A stretch of 64,000 bases of DNA from an uncultured Paraburkholderia sp. (GTDB lineage: Bacteria > Pseudomonadota > Gammaproteobacteria > Burkholderiales > Burkholderiaceae), in contig CALNWN010000004.1 in the NCBI GenBank assembly GCA_940746715.1, positions 186,001 through 250,000 of the forward strand, written 5' to 3'. Below, in pieces: positions 39,403 through 49,341 of the stretch; position 1 is the first letter of the stretch, and the number at the start of each line of letters is the position of its first letter. The translations under genes were made by a program, and so were the position numbers. The notes under the pieces were generated by a model. The model did no database searches, was not told the origin of the DNA, and saw only the letters and a program-made list of their open reading frames with translations.

Positions 39403-40437
39403 ATGTCGCGAGTCATCAAATTTGCCGGACTGGTCGTCGTCGCGATCATTGGTGCGCTCGTTCTGCGCACGCTTTATATCTCGGCGTCGCAACCGGGTGC
39501 CGCGGGTTCACGCGGGGCACAGCGCATTCGCGCCGCTGCCGCGGATCTGCCCGACGGTCTGCTGCTGCGCGATAGCGACCTCGTCTGGAAAAGCGTGCCG
39601 CGCGGACAGGCTCCGGCGGGTGCGCTTATCGAAGGGCAGGCGGGCAGCGGCGACGCCGACAGGGATCTCAAGGGCGATCTGTTGCGTCATGCCGTACGAG
39701 CCGGCACTCCGCTCGGTCCCGGCGATGTCATCTCGCCTAACGCGCCGGGCTTTCTCGCCGCCGCGCTCAAGCCCGACATGCGCGCGATCTCCGTTGCGAT
39801 CGACGACGTAACGGGCAATGCGGGGCTGATTCAGCCCGGCGACTACGTGGACGTGCTGCTCACGCAAACGCTGAGCGACTCCGAGAAGAACACCGCCGAA
39901 GCGGGTCGAGCTGTGGAAGCGGAGACCGTGGTCAATCGCGTGCGTGTGCTCGCGGTCAGTTCCGCGTTTCAGCGCCCTAAAGACAACGCCACGCAAACCG
40001 ATACGCGTGCGCGGACCGTGACCTTCGAGGTGACGCCGCACAACGCCCAGGTGATTGCAGTAGCGACTCATCTGGGCACGCTGTCGCTCGCATTGCGCAG
40101 TTTCGCCACCAGGGACCGTCACGAGCCGCCAGCCGATACGACCGCGCCGCAAACACCGCCGATATGGGGCGGGGACGTGTCTCGCGCGTTGCGTGCAGCG
40201 CAAATGACCACGAAGCGCGCTGCCGTGGTGCGCTCGGCCGCACCTGCCGTGATCGTCTATCGCGGCTCGAAGTCGAGCGAGGCCTCCGGCGCTGCGTCAA
40301 TGGGTGGCCCAACGGGGGTGCCGGGACTGCCACCGTTGCCGCCTGGCCAGCCGCCACTGCAATCGTCCGTCGCGCAGCCCGCACGGCCGCTCGAAGCGGC
40401 GCAAACGGGGACTGGCGGGCAGCCGCTCGCTCAGTAG
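39403..40437 (+). CDS. rcpC: Flp pilus assembly protein RcpC/CpaB
   Basis: 344 residues with one N-terminal membrane anchor (VIKFAGLVVVAIIGALVLR) and a periplasmic SAF/beta-clip domain (DLPDGLLLRDSDLVWKSVP, RAGTPLGPGDVI) followed by the RcpC domain MRAISVAIDDVTGNAGLIQP-GDYVDVLLT. The C-terminal 90 residues are Pro/Gly/Ala-rich and probably disordered. It is thought to work with the secretin RcpA. Intact, 15 bases after tadV. Confidence 0.93.
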   Translation: MSRVIKFAGLVVVAIIGALVLRTLYISASQPGAAGSRGAQRIRAAAADLPDGLLLRDSDLVWKSVPRGQAPAGALIEGQAGSGDADRDLKGDLLRHAVRAGTPLGPGDVISPNAPGFLAAALKPDMRAISVAIDDVTGNAGLIQPGDYVDVLLTQTLSDSEKNTAEAGRAVEAETVVNRVRVLAVSSAFQRPKDNATQTDTRARTVTFEVTPHNAQVIAVATHLGTLSLALRSFATRDRHEPPADTTAPQTPPIWGGDVSRALRAAQMTTKRAAVVRSAAPAVIVYRGSKSSEASGAASMGGPTGVPGLPPLPPGQPPLQSSVAQPARPLEAAQTGTGGQPLAQ

Positions 40438-40524
40438 CGCAAGCGCTGGCGACGCTCGCGGTATAGGCGGGCCAAAAGGGGCTCGTCTACACGAAAGGTG
40501 TGCACGATTCATACACGAAAGGCT

Positions 40525-41925
40525 ATGTTGCACGTTGTTTTCTCATTCCATCGCACGCGGCGTCGCTTCGCAGCGACGCTCGTCGCCTGCGCTGCCATCC
40601 TGTGCAGCCTCGCATGCATGAACGGCGCGTATGCAGCGGATGGCCGTGCGATGCTGGTCGTGCCCGCGGGCAAGGGCGAGATGGTGAAGCTTCCCGCGCC
40701 GGCCGTTGCGGTGTTCGTTGCGGATCCGGATGTGGCCGACGTGCATGTGCCGACGCCAGAAACAGTATTCGTGCTCGGCAAGAAAGCGGGCACGACGACG
40801 CTCTTCGCACTCGGGCCGAACAACCGGACCATTCTTCGCGAGAACATCGAGGTCAATGTCGATACTCAGTCGGTGCAACGCATGCTCGATACGCGTTTCC
40901 CGCAACTGCATCTCACGCTCACCAGTGCGCCAGGATCGCTGATGGTTGCCGGCCGCGTGCCGAGCGCGGCAGATGCCGACGCGGTCGTCGAGTCGCTCAA
41001 GCCGTCCCTGCGCGACAAGGAAACGCTGGTCAACCGCCTCGCACTGGATCATCCCATTCAGGTCAATCTGCGCGTGCGGATTACTGAAGTAGACCGAAAC
41101 ATCACGCAGGAACTCGGCATCAACTGGAGTTCGCTCGGTTCGGTCGGCAACTTTTTCGGTGGGATTTTCAGCGGCCGCCAGTTGTTCGATAGCGTCACCA
41201 ATCGATTCCTCCTGTCGTCGACCGGCGCGTTCTCGACAGTGGCCGGCTTTCATACGAAGAACGTCAGTGTCGAGGCGGTGCTCGATGCGCTCGATCAGGA
41301 AGGGCTCATCACAATGCTCGCCGAGCCGAATCTCACCGCGATATCCGGCCAGACCGCGAGCTTTCTTGCAGGCGGAGAATTTCCGGTGCCGGTCGCGCAG
41401 GACACGACGGGGGCCATTACTGTCGCCTTCAAGCCGTACGGCGTGTCGCTCGACTTCACGCCGACGGTGCTGGCCGATAACCGCATCAGCCTGAAAGTAC
41501 GTCCGGAAGTCAGCGACATCGATCCGAGCAATTCGGTCACGCTGGACAGCATCAAGATTCCGGCGCTGACCGTGCGCCGGGTCGACACCACCGTCGAGCT
41601 GTCGAGCGGGCAAAGCTTCGCCATCGGCGGTCTGCTGCAAAGCAAGACGAGCGACATACTCGCCGAGCTTCCGGGTCTCGGCCGCCTGCCGATACTCGGC
41701 AAGCTATTTTCGTCCAAAAACTACATCAACAACAAGAGCGAAGTGATCGTCATTGTCACGCCTTATATCGTGCAACCCACCGGTCCCGGACAACTGCGCC
41801 AGCCGCTCGAAGGCGTGACGCATGCAGCCGGCGATGTCGAATACGTGCTGCAGCGTTCGCTCGGCATTGATCCGCTGTCCGGCGACGCTCCGCGTCTCGT
41901 CGGGGCAGCGGGCTTTGTTTACTGA
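40525..41925 (+). CDS. rcpA: Flp pilus secretin RcpA/CpaC
   Basis: 466 residues with a cleavable signal peptide ending AYA-ADG at about residue 38. The N-terminal pilus-associated domain (VVPAGKGEMVKLPAPAVAVF, KKAGTTTLFALG), a BON-like repeat (PGSLMVAGRVPSAADADAVV) and the C-terminal secretin domain (AEPNLTAISGQTASFLAGGE, FTPTVLADNRISLKVRPEVS, FAIGGLLQSKTSD, SEVIVIVTPYIVQP) are all present. It forms the outer-membrane pore for the Flp fibre. Confidence 0.95.
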   Translation: MLHVVFSFHRTRRRFAATLVACAAILCSLACMNGAYAADGRAMLVVPAGKGEMVKLPAPAVAVFVADPDVADVHVPTPETVFVLGKKAGTTTLFALGPNNRTILRENIEVNVDTQSVQRMLDTRFPQLHLTLTSAPGSLMVAGRVPSAADADAVVESLKPSLRDKETLVNRLALDHPIQVNLRVRITEVDRNITQELGINWSSLGSVGNFFGGIFSGRQLFDSVTNRFLLSSTGAFSTVAGFHTKNVSVEAVLDALDQEGLITMLAEPNLTAISGQTASFLAGGEFPVPVAQDTTGAITVAFKPYGVSLDFTPTVLADNRISLKVRPEVSDIDPSNSVTLDSIKIPALTVRRVDTTVELSSGQSFAIGGLLQSKTSDILAELPGLGRLPILGKLFSSKNYINNKSEVIVIVTPYIVQPTGPGQLRQPLEGVTHAAGDVEYVLQRSLGIDPLSGDAPRLVGAAGFVY

Positions 41926-41940
41926 ACCGGGAGTCATGCC

Positions 41941-42312
41941 ATGATTGCGCGCCTTGTCTCTTTCGCCCTGCTCGCCGCAATAGCGGGCTGCATGTCGGAG
42001 CATCCGCCGCTCGGCATGCCGGATCCGTCGGTGATCGGGTTCGACGGCTCGCACGCCGTGCCGCCCGACTGCGCGAAACTCGAGCAGCGGTCTCACCTGG
42101 TCGATGCGGGATTCGGGCGTCCCGGTGTGTCTTTTGGCTGTGCCACGTACACCAACCTGGCGGTCATGCTCGCACGGCCGGCGGACCTTGTCGCGCCGAT
42201 TCCGTATGCGGGGGCTGACGCAGCGCTCGGAGCGAGCGCGGTGCGCCGTTACGAAGAAGGGCGCGCGACTCCGCTCAATTCGACCTCGACAACCAACAAC
42301 GTGGTTCATTGA
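41941..42312 (+). CDS. Small CpaD-type pilus lipoprotein
   Basis: 123 residues. The signal MIARLVSFALLAAIAG is followed by Cys17 (lipobox AIAGC). The body contains the CpaD-like FGCATYTNLAVMLARPADLV segment, which marks the RcpB/CpaD pilus biogenesis lipoprotein group, about half the usual CpaD length. It lies 15 bases after the secretin gene and probably serves as its pilotin or accessory. Confidence 0.8.
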   Translation: MIARLVSFALLAAIAGCMSEHPPLGMPDPSVIGFDGSHAVPPDCAKLEQRSHLVDAGFGRPGVSFGCATYTNLAVMLARPADLVAPIPYAGADAALGASAVRRYEEGRATPLNSTSTTNNVVH

Positions 42313-42321
42313 TCGCGGAGC

Positions 42322-43548
42322 ATGCCAGTGAGCGCCATCGAATCGTTCCTCCGGATCGCGAGCAGCAGCGAAATCAACGCTGACGATCTGCTCGCGGTCG
42401 TGTCCGATCGCGACAGTGAGATCGCGGTGAAGAACCTGATTGTCGATCAGTCGATAGAAAGCGCGTGCGTGCGCAGAGGAACCATCGACGACGCGATCCA
42501 GTTGCTGAGGAATCTTGATCGTTCGCCGAGGCAACTGATCGTCGACGTGTCCGGCTCCGAGATGCCGATCAGCGATCTTGCGCGTCTTTCCGACGTCTGC
42601 GACCCGTCCGTCGCTGTGGTGGTAGTGGGAGAGCGCAATGACGTGGACCTTTATCGCAGCCTGCTTGGCGCTGGTGTCCACGATTATCTTTTCAAGCCGC
42701 TCTCGGTCGGCCTTCTGCAGCGCGCGCTGACGGCGCGCGATCCGGCTGCCGCCGTGCGCACCGGCAATGCCGTCAGCTTCGTCGGTGCCCGTGGGGGAGT
42801 CGGCACGACCACGATCGCAGTATCGCTGGCGCGCCATCTGGCCGACGTCACGCGTCGACGCATCGCCTATGTCGATCTCGACTTCCGTGGCGGAGCCGCC
42901 AACTCGATGTTGGGACTGACCACCAATAACGGGTTGACCGAACTGTTGCAGAACCCGCAGCGCATCGATGCGCCGCTCATCAGCCGGATGCTCGTGGCGA
43001 AGAGCAATCAGCTTCTCGTCCTCTCGTCCGAACGGCCCTACGGCAACGATTTCGTGTGCCGTCCCGGTGCGGTCTACGAGCTTGTCAATGCGCTGAAGCG
43101 CCATTTCCATTACGTGATGCTCGATTTGTCGGGCGTCGCCGGAACCATCGCTGAAGAGGCGCTCGCCGCGTCCGCATTTGTCTATATCACGTCGGACCGC
43201 TCGGTGCATGGAGCCCGCGAAACGGCGCGCCTGCTGCGGTTTGCCGAAGACCGCGACAGCGATCCGACGATCACGCTGCTGCTGAACAATCCGCACGAAC
43301 CCGTGGCGGGCCGGGTCGCCGCCGCCGACTTCAAGCGCGCGCTCGGCCGTGCATCCATGTACGAGTTTCCCTACGAACCCAGGACGCTCGCGGCCGCGGA
43401 GAATCTCAGCGAACCGATTGCGTCCGGCAAGCCGACGCCTTTTACATCGGCGGTGGTCGGGCTCGCCAACATGTTGACCGGCCACACGGAGACGGCGCCG
43501 CGCAAGCGCTGGTATGAGCGTCTTGTCGGCAACAGGGGCGGGACATGA
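42322..43548 (+). CDS. tadZ: TadZ/CpaE localisation ATPase
   Basis: 408 residues. The N-terminal 130 form an atypical receiver-like domain (VAVVVVGERNDVDLYRSLLG, AGVHDYLFKPLS). The ParA/MinD-like domain begins at about residue 150 with the deviant Walker A GARGGVGTTTIAVSLARHL, in which Thr takes the place of the final Lys; this is normal for TadZ. VDLDFRGGAANSMLGL and YVMLDLSGVAGTIAEEAL are the Walker A' and B regions. TadZ places the Tad machine at a cell pole. Its stop overlaps tadA. Confidence 0.93.
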   Translation: MPVSAIESFLRIASSSEINADDLLAVVSDRDSEIAVKNLIVDQSIESACVRRGTIDDAIQLLRNLDRSPRQLIVDVSGSEMPISDLARLSDVCDPSVAVVVVGERNDVDLYRSLLGAGVHDYLFKPLSVGLLQRALTARDPAAAVRTGNAVSFVGARGGVGTTTIAVSLARHLADVTRRRIAYVDLDFRGGAANSMLGLTTNNGLTELLQNPQRIDAPLISRMLVAKSNQLLVLSSERPYGNDFVCRPGAVYELVNALKRHFHYVMLDLSGVAGTIAEEALAASAFVYITSDRSVHGARETARLLRFAEDRDSDPTITLLLNNPHEPVAGRVAAADFKRALGRASMYEFPYEPRTLAAAENLSEPIASGKPTPFTSAVVGLANMLTGHTETAPRKRWYERLVGNRGGT

Positions 43549-44957
43549 CGTTTGGCAAAAGGACCTACGCCGCCGTCGTGCCGCCCTTGGCCGATAACGA
43601 AGCGGCCGCCGAGGCAGGCGCCGGCACAAGCGCGGAACTCCCGCAAGCCGGGGCGACGCCGCTGCGCGCGGCCGCGCCGATCGACAGGCATGAAGCGCTC
43701 ATCCGCTCGGACAAGTTCAAAAAGATCCGCACCGTCGTCTTCGCGTCAATGAACATGTCGGCCGCGTTGATGATGTCGCGCGAGCAGGTACGCGCGGGCA
43801 TCGAGCAGATTGCCGCCGAAGTGGTCATGGGCGAGTGGCTCAATGTGACGACGGCCGAGCAAACGCTGATCGTCAATGAAATACCCAATGACATGTTCGG
43901 CGTCGGCCCAATCGAGCCGCTGCTCGCCGACGAATCGGTGACCGACATCCTCGTCAACGGGCCGGATCAGGTCTATGCGGAGCGGCATGGCCGCCTGGAA
44001 CTGAGGCCGCTCAAGTTCCGCGATAACGCGCATGTGATCAACGTCGCGCAGCGCATTGCCGCCGCAGTGGGGCGCCGCGTGGATGAAAGCAGCCCGATGG
44101 TCGACGCACGTCTCGCCGACGGCAGTCGCGTCAACGTCGTACTGCCGCCCATCGCGATTCGCGGCGCGTCGATCTCGATCCGCAAGTTCGCGAAGCGCAA
44201 CATCACGCTCGCGCGGATGGCGCAGCAGGGCAACATGTCGCCCGCCATGACGCGCATGCTGAAGATCGCAGGCGCGTGCAGGCTCAATGTCGTGATCTCC
44301 GGCGGCACGGGGTCTGGCAAGACCACGCTTCTGAACGCGCTGTCGCATCATATCGACGAGCATGAGCGGATCGTCACGATCGAAGACGCGGCCGAGCTTC
44401 AATTGCAGCAGCCGCATGTCGTGAGCCTCGAGACGCGCCCGGAGAATGCCGAGGGACTCGGCTCCGTTTCGCAGCGCGATCTGGTGCGCAATGCGCTGCG
44501 GATGCGCCCCGACCGCATCATCCTCGGCGAAACACGCGGGGCGGAGGCGTTTGACGTGCTGCAGGCAATGAACACCGGGCACGACGGCTCGATGACGACG
44601 ATTCACGCAAACACGCCGCGCGATGCGATCACCCGGCTCGAGAGCATGGTGATGATGGCAAATGGCAATCTGCCGCTGCTGTCCATACGCCAGCAGATCG
44701 CGAGCGCGGTACACCTGATCCTGCAGATCGAACGGATGCGTGACGGCATGCGTCGCGTCACGCGCATCACGGAGGTCGCCGGGATGGAGGGCGACGTCGT
44801 CATTACTCAAGACCTCTTCACGTTCCGCTTCGACACGACCGTATATCAGGACGAGGTACGCGGCGCGTTCGAGTCGTCGTCGCTGCGCCCGGTCTTCTCG
44901 GCGCGAGCTGCCTACTATGGGCTCGAAGATCAACTGCTCGAGGCGATGCGGCCATGA
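43545..44957 (+). CDS. tadA: TadA/CpaF secretion ATPase
   Basis: 470 residues. The N-terminal all-helical part leads to the GspE/VirB11-type motor: [20 protein letters not shown], Walker [17 protein letters not shown] at about residue 253, Asp box [19 protein letters not shown], Walker [21 protein letters not shown] and His box [17 protein letters not shown]. All catalytic residues are present. It powers Flp assembly. ATGA overlaps join it to tadZ and tadB. Confidence 0.96.
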   Translation: MTFGKRTYAAVVPPLADNEAAAEAGAGTSAELPQAGATPLRAAAPIDRHEALIRSDKFKKIRTVVFASMNMSAALMMSREQVRAGIEQIAAEVVMGEWLNVTTAEQTLIVNEIPNDMFGVGPIEPLLADESVTDILVNGPDQVYAERHGRLELRPLKFRDNAHVINVAQRIAAAVGRRVDESSPMVDARLADGSRVNVVLPPIAIRGASISIRKFAKRNITLARMAQQGNMSPAMTRMLKIAGACRLNVVISGGTGSGKTTLLNALSHHIDEHERIVTIEDAAELQLQQPHVVSLETRPENAEGLGSVSQRDLVRNALRMRPDRIILGETRGAEAFDVLQAMNTGHDGSMTTIHANTPRDAITRLESMVMMANGNLPLLSIRQQIASAVHLILQIERMRDGMRRVTRITEVAGMEGDVVITQDLFTFRFDTTVYQDEVRGAFESSSLRPVFSARAAYYGLEDQLLEAMRP

Positions 44958-45937
44958 CGCCCGCCGATGTCGTCGCCGGCGCGTTTTTCGCGATCCTGAT
45001 CGCGGGCATGATGGTGTCGTCGCTGCGCGATCTGGCACGGCGCCGGACAGCGCCACGCATCCGCAGTCGGATCGACGAGATCGGTGCCGACGTCGCCCGG
45101 CAGCGCAAAGCGGGCCGCCGTGAGCCGGAGCAGGAGCTATTTAGCCGGCGGCGCCACCCCGGAAATGGTGGAGCTTTGTTCTCGTGGTTGCAGAAGCATG
45201 CACAACGCGTGCGCGTGGTGAGCGGCGCGGGCGGCTTCCGGCTGATCGCGGCTGTCGCGATTGCCGCCTTCATCGCTGCGCTCGTGGGTGTCAAGCTGGC
45301 TTCGGGTCCTGAATGGGCAGCGCCCATCGCTTTCATCGGTCTGCCGCTCCTTGCCGTGCGCGCGACGTATCGTTTTCTGATCGAGCGGTTCCGCACGCGT
45401 TTCCTGACCGCTTTTCCCGACACGCTGGATCTGATCATTCAAGCGGTGCGGGCCGGCATTCCGGTCGTGCAGGCCATCAGCACGGTGGGCCGCGAGACAG
45501 ACGAGCCGGTGCGCTCAACGTTTCGCACCATGGGCGATGCACTGCGCCTCGGTGCAGATCTGCCCGACGTGCTCGACCAGGCCGTGAAGCGGCTGCAGAT
45601 CGCCGACTTTGCGTTCTTTTCCGTCTGTCTGCTGCTGCAGCGCGAGACGGGCGGCAACCTCGCGGAGACGCTGGAGAATCTCGCTTCGATTATCCGCAGC
45701 CGGCGCGATATCCGCCTGAAGACAAAGGCGCTGACCGCCGAGGGCCGGCTTGCGACCAACATCATTTCAGCTGTGCCGTTTGCTATCACGGGCATGTTGT
45801 ACATCGTCAACCGGCCCTATATCGAGCTGCCCTTCATTACACCCGCCGGGCACAAGATCGTGACGCTTTCCGCAGTACTGCTGACGATCGGACTGTGGAT
45901 GGTGCGGAAAATCTCGCAACTGGATACCTCGCGATGA
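44954..45937 (+). CDS. tadB: TadB inner-membrane platform protein
   Basis: 327 residues, T2SSF/GspF-like. N-terminal helix GAFFAILIAGMMVSSLRDLA, central pair around FRLIAAVAIAAFIAALVGVK, the cytoplasmic helical F-domain (FPDTLDLIIQAVRAGIPVVQ, LLLQRETGGNLAETLENLAS) and C-terminal membrane helices. It forms the platform with TadC. The start overlaps tadA and the stop overlaps tadC. Confidence 0.94.
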   Translation: MTPADVVAGAFFAILIAGMMVSSLRDLARRRTAPRIRSRIDEIGADVARQRKAGRREPEQELFSRRRHPGNGGALFSWLQKHAQRVRVVSGAGGFRLIAAVAIAAFIAALVGVKLASGPEWAAPIAFIGLPLLAVRATYRFLIERFRTRFLTAFPDTLDLIIQAVRAGIPVVQAISTVGRETDEPVRSTFRTMGDALRLGADLPDVLDQAVKRLQIADFAFFSVCLLLQRETGGNLAETLENLASIIRSRRDIRLKTKALTAEGRLATNIISAVPFAITGMLYIVNRPYIELPFITPAGHKIVTLSAVLLTIGLWMVRKISQLDTSR

Positions 45938-46880
45938 ACATCCTGGATGCCGGTACGCTTACCAACCTCGCGCTGCTGATCGTGCTGGTCGGCGCCGTTC
46001 TCCTCATTTTTCTTCGCACCGGCAGTACGCGCCATCGGATTGCGCAACGCCTGCGGCAAGCCGCCGTGCACCGGGTCGCCGATCCGGCCGCGGAAGAGCG
46101 CACGCTCGCGAACATGCGGCAGCGGCTGACGCGGCGCGTGGCACTGATCGGCGAACGCGTGCCGGTTCTGAATTCGTTTCAACGCGAGAAGCTCGCCGAG
46201 CAGCTCGCGACTGCCGGCTTTCGCGACCGGCGCACGGTGGCGGGACTGGTGGGCCTGAAAATCGTCGTGGGTTCGCTGCTCGCAATCGTCGCCATCGTGT
46301 TCGGCGCGCACGTGCCTCGCGTCGGCGAATACTTTGTCTTTCGGGTGCTGATGCTGGCTGCGGCTTTCATCGTCGGCATGATTGTGCCGGAGTACGCGCT
46401 TGGATTTCTGATCAGCCGTAGGCAGAAAGCGATCTCCTCGTGCCTGCCGGATGCGCTCGATCTGCTCGTGATCTGCACCAATGCAGGCAACAACCTCGTC
46501 GTCGCGATCAAGCGCGTTGCGCACGAACTGTTGCCAATCTGCCCGCCGCTTGCAGACGAGCTTTCCGTCGAGCCGACGAGTTGCAAATGGGCACCGACAG
46601 CGCCACGGCGCTGCGCAATATGGCCGACCGTATCGGTCTTGCGTCGGTGCGCGGACTCGTTACGACGCTGATTCAATCGCAGCAGTACGGTACGTCGATC
46701 ACCCAGTCGCTGCGAATACTCTCGCGCACGGAACGTGCCGCCCAGATGTTTGCGCTCGAAGAAAAGGCAGCAAAGCTCGCCCCGAAGATGACCCTGCCCA
46801 TGATGCTGTTTGTGTTGCCGACGGTGGGCCTGATCGCGGCCGGCCCTGCCGTCATTCAACTCATCGCGGTGTTCAAATGA
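45934..46880 (+). pseudogene. tadC: TadC inner-membrane platform protein, frameshifted
   Basis: MNILDAGTLTNLALLIVLVG starts the gene at the ATGA overlap with tadB. The T2SSF domain begins SSCLPDALDLLVICTNAGNN, runs to PLADELS and then the frame changes near 46570; the other frame carries ADELQMGTDSATALRNMADR, LVTTLIQSQQYGTSITQSLR and AAKLAPKMTLPMMLFVLPTV to the stop. The broken product lacks the second half of the F-domain and the C-terminal helices. TadC is essential for Flp pili in studied systems, so the locus should not assemble pili if this lesion is real. Confidence 0.9.
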
Positions 46881-47741
46881 AACACGTCATTTCGTCTTGC
46901 CGTTCGCTCGCTGTGGCATCGGCTGTCACGGCCTTTGTCCTTGCAGGCTGTGGAAGCACGGGCGCTATCGATTCGCGGCCGCTATCGGCGCAACAGAAGC
47001 TCAGCCCCGCGAGCGATCTGCACATTGCCGACAGCGCGCTGTCGGCGGGCAATACCGAACTCGCGCTGATCTTGTACGACAAAGCCTTGCAAGCGAGGCC
47101 TGACTCGATTGAGGCGCAACTGGGTCTGGCCGATACCGTGTATCAGGCCGGCGACCTCGAACGCGCGCGTGCTGTATGCGCGCACGGCGGCCGCCGCACC
47201 GTCGAATCCGAGGTCGAAGCTCGGTCTTGCCCGCGTTGCGCTGCGGCAGCGCCAGCTGGATGATGCGTCTGCACTTTACCGCTCGCTCGCGGCGCAGCTT
47301 CCAGACAATCCAGTCACGGCCGAGGGTCTCGGTACGGTGCTTGATCTGCAAGGCCGCCACGATGAAGCGCAGGCCGTCTATCGCGCCGCGCTGCGTGCGC
47401 ACCCGGAAGTGCAGGGCTTGACGACCGATCTCGGTCTGTCGCTGATCCTCGCTAACAAGCCACGAGAAGCCGCGAACGTGCTGCTTGAGATTGCGGGGCT
47501 CGCCAATGCGCCGCCGCAAGCGCGCCAGAACCTCGCGCTCGCGTATGCGCTGCTCGGCAACAGAAGTGCCGCGAAACAGATACTGCAAGCCGACCTGCCT
47601 CCTGCATCGGTCGAGGACAATCTGCGCTTTTACGAGACTTTCCGCACGAAACTCGGGCCGCCGACTGAAGCTGCAGCAGCCGCGCGTCTGGGCGCGGTGC
47701 CCGCGGAGCGCGTGGCGCGTGACACGGAGACTGTGAAATGA
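46877..47741 (+). pseudogene. tadD: TadD TPR lipoprotein, frameshifted
   Basis: The lipoprotein signal AVASAVTAFVLAGC is followed by TPR repeats: DSALSAGNTELALILYDKAL, QARPDSIEAQLGLADTVYQA-GDLERAR. A frameshift near 47170 (ERARA / RVLYARTAAAAPSNPR) separates them from LGLARVALRQRQLDDASALY and GLGTVLDLQGRHDEAQAVYR and the end at 47741. It is tied to tadC and tadE by ATGA overlaps. Confidence 0.9.
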
Positions 47742-48166
47742 AGGCACGTGGTCCTCGATCCCTTCGTGAGGAAAGAGGCATTGCCGCGCTCGAGTTCGTG
47801 CTCGTGCTTCCTTTTCTGCTCATGGTGCTGTTCGGCATCATCGATGTGAGCATGATTCTGTGCGACAAGGCAGTGATCACGAATGCGAGCCGTGAAGCGG
47901 CGCGCGCGGGCATGGTGCTGCGTGTGATGCCGTTGACCAGCACGCAGATCCAGAACATCGCGCTCAGCTACACGCAAAATAGCCTGGTGACAGGAGGGCC
48001 GGCGACCTCCGCGAGCGCCGTCGCGCAAGTCGGGACTCGGACATCGGGCTCGCCCCTGACGGTAACGGTCAAGTACCAGTACCAGAGGTTCGTGCTCGGT
48101 TCCATCTTCAGCGCGCTCACAGGCCCCGTTACGATCAGTGCGATCACGGTGATGAACTATGAGTGA
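47738..48166 (+). CDS. tadE: TadE-like pseudopilin
   Basis: 142 residues with the TadE signature REERGIAALEFVLVLPFLLM, a prepilin-like N-terminus with Glu5 after the processing Gly, and VITNASREAARAGMV. Intact. It overlaps tadD by four bases and the next gene by eight. Confidence 0.92.
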   Translation: MKARGPRSLREERGIAALEFVLVLPFLLMVLFGIIDVSMILCDKAVITNASREAARAGMVLRVMPLTSTQIQNIALSYTQNSLVTGGPATSASAVAQVGTRTSGSPLTVTVKYQYQRFVLGSIFSALTGPVTISAITVMNYE

Positions 48167-49226
48167 CCGGATCATGCCCCGCCGGACCCCTCACGTGTAT
48201 CGGCGAAATCGCGCGTTGTCACCACAAACGCGTCAGCGAGGATCGGTTGTCATGTTCTTCGTCGCCTTCCTGATCCCTTTGCTGATATTCGCCGCGTTCG
48301 CGATCAACATGGCGCACCTGAGTGTGGTGCGTAACGAGCTGCAGAATGCCGCAGACGCCGCAGCGCTTGCGGGCGCGTCGCACTTCATTGCGAATGGCGC
48401 GGGTACGCTTGACTGGGCCGGCGCGGCGTCCGCGACGACCGCCGCCATCGCGCTGAATGCGTCGGACAGGATCCAGTTGTCGAGCGGAACCGTGACAACG
48501 GGCTATTGGAACCTCGCGGGTTCTCCGTCGACTTTGCAGTCAACCACGATTGCACCGGGCGCCAACGACGCCCCCGCGGTGCAGGTCAAAATAAGCCGCA
48601 GCGCGAACCAGAACGGCGGATTAGTCAGCCTGGCCTTCGGCGCACTGTTAGGCGTACCGAGCGTGCCGGCAACTGCCACGGCGATCGCGGTCGCCGCTCC
48701 GCCGGGCACGGTGGCAGGAGGACTCTTTCCTGTCGCACTCGGGCAATGCCTGTATCAGACGTATTGGGATTCGAGCACCAATCAGCCGAAAATCGATCCT
48801 TCGACCGGCAAGGCATACGAATTTCAGATTGGCAGCGATTATGCATACGGCGGTGGCTGCGATGCGGGTCAATGGACCTCGTTTACCAGCGTTGCGAACG
48901 ACGTGCCGACGATTCGCGGACTGATTGAAAACGGCAACCCTACCTCACTCAGTATTGGTGACAACATCTACATTCAACCGGGCGCAAAAACCACGCTGTA
49001 CAGCTCGGTGCCGAGCAAGACGCTCATCTACGTTCCCATTGTGAGCAAGATCGTCACGAAGACGTTTCAGCATATCGTCGCCTTTGCGGCGTTCTACGTC
49101 GACTATGCGGTGGGCGGCAGCGGCAAGTACATTTCGGGGCATTTCCTGACCGGCTACAACATACCGCAGTCTTCGGGCGTGGGTCCGGGCTATGGTGGGT
49201 ATGTGCCGCCGCGTCTCGCTTTTTGA
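48159..49226 (+). CDS. tadG: TadG-like Flp pilus assembly protein
   Basis: 355 residues. An N-terminal membrane helix in RGSVVMFFVAFLIPLLIFAA is followed by HLSVVRNELQNAADAAALAG and ASHFIANGAG, the Tad-like (DUF2134) signature. The rest is a beta-rich periplasmic part with few charged residues. It is shorter than TadG proteins that carry a von Willebrand A domain; none is visible. It is the last gene of the tad locus; no terminator is obvious in 49227-49341. Confidence 0.88.
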   Translation: MSDRIMPRRTPHVYRRNRALSPQTRQRGSVVMFFVAFLIPLLIFAAFAINMAHLSVVRNELQNAADAAALAGASHFIANGAGTLDWAGAASATTAAIALNASDRIQLSSGTVTTGYWNLAGSPSTLQSTTIAPGANDAPAVQVKISRSANQNGGLVSLAFGALLGVPSVPATATAIAVAAPPGTVAGGLFPVALGQCLYQTYWDSSTNQPKIDPSTGKAYEFQIGSDYAYGGGCDAGQWTSFTSVANDVPTIRGLIENGNPTSLSIGDNIYIQPGAKTTLYSSVPSKTLIYVPIVSKIVTKTFQHIVAFAAFYVDYAVGGSGKYISGHFLTGYNIPQSSGVGPGYGGYVPPRLAF

Positions 49227-49341
49227 CAAGGAGTTTTTTGAGGGCAGTCGACCAACGGTCTCCTCAGGCAGATTGCGGGGATCTCCTGAACGCTTGGTCG
49301 AACCGTTCTAGTGCTTCGTTTCGCTCCCGACCACCGCATGA

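Noticed and set aside
41704..43629. A 641-codon open frame on the minus strand opposite tadZ
   Set aside because: It is antisense to genes with clear domains; Arg-rich composition is what high-GC third positions produce on the opposite strand.
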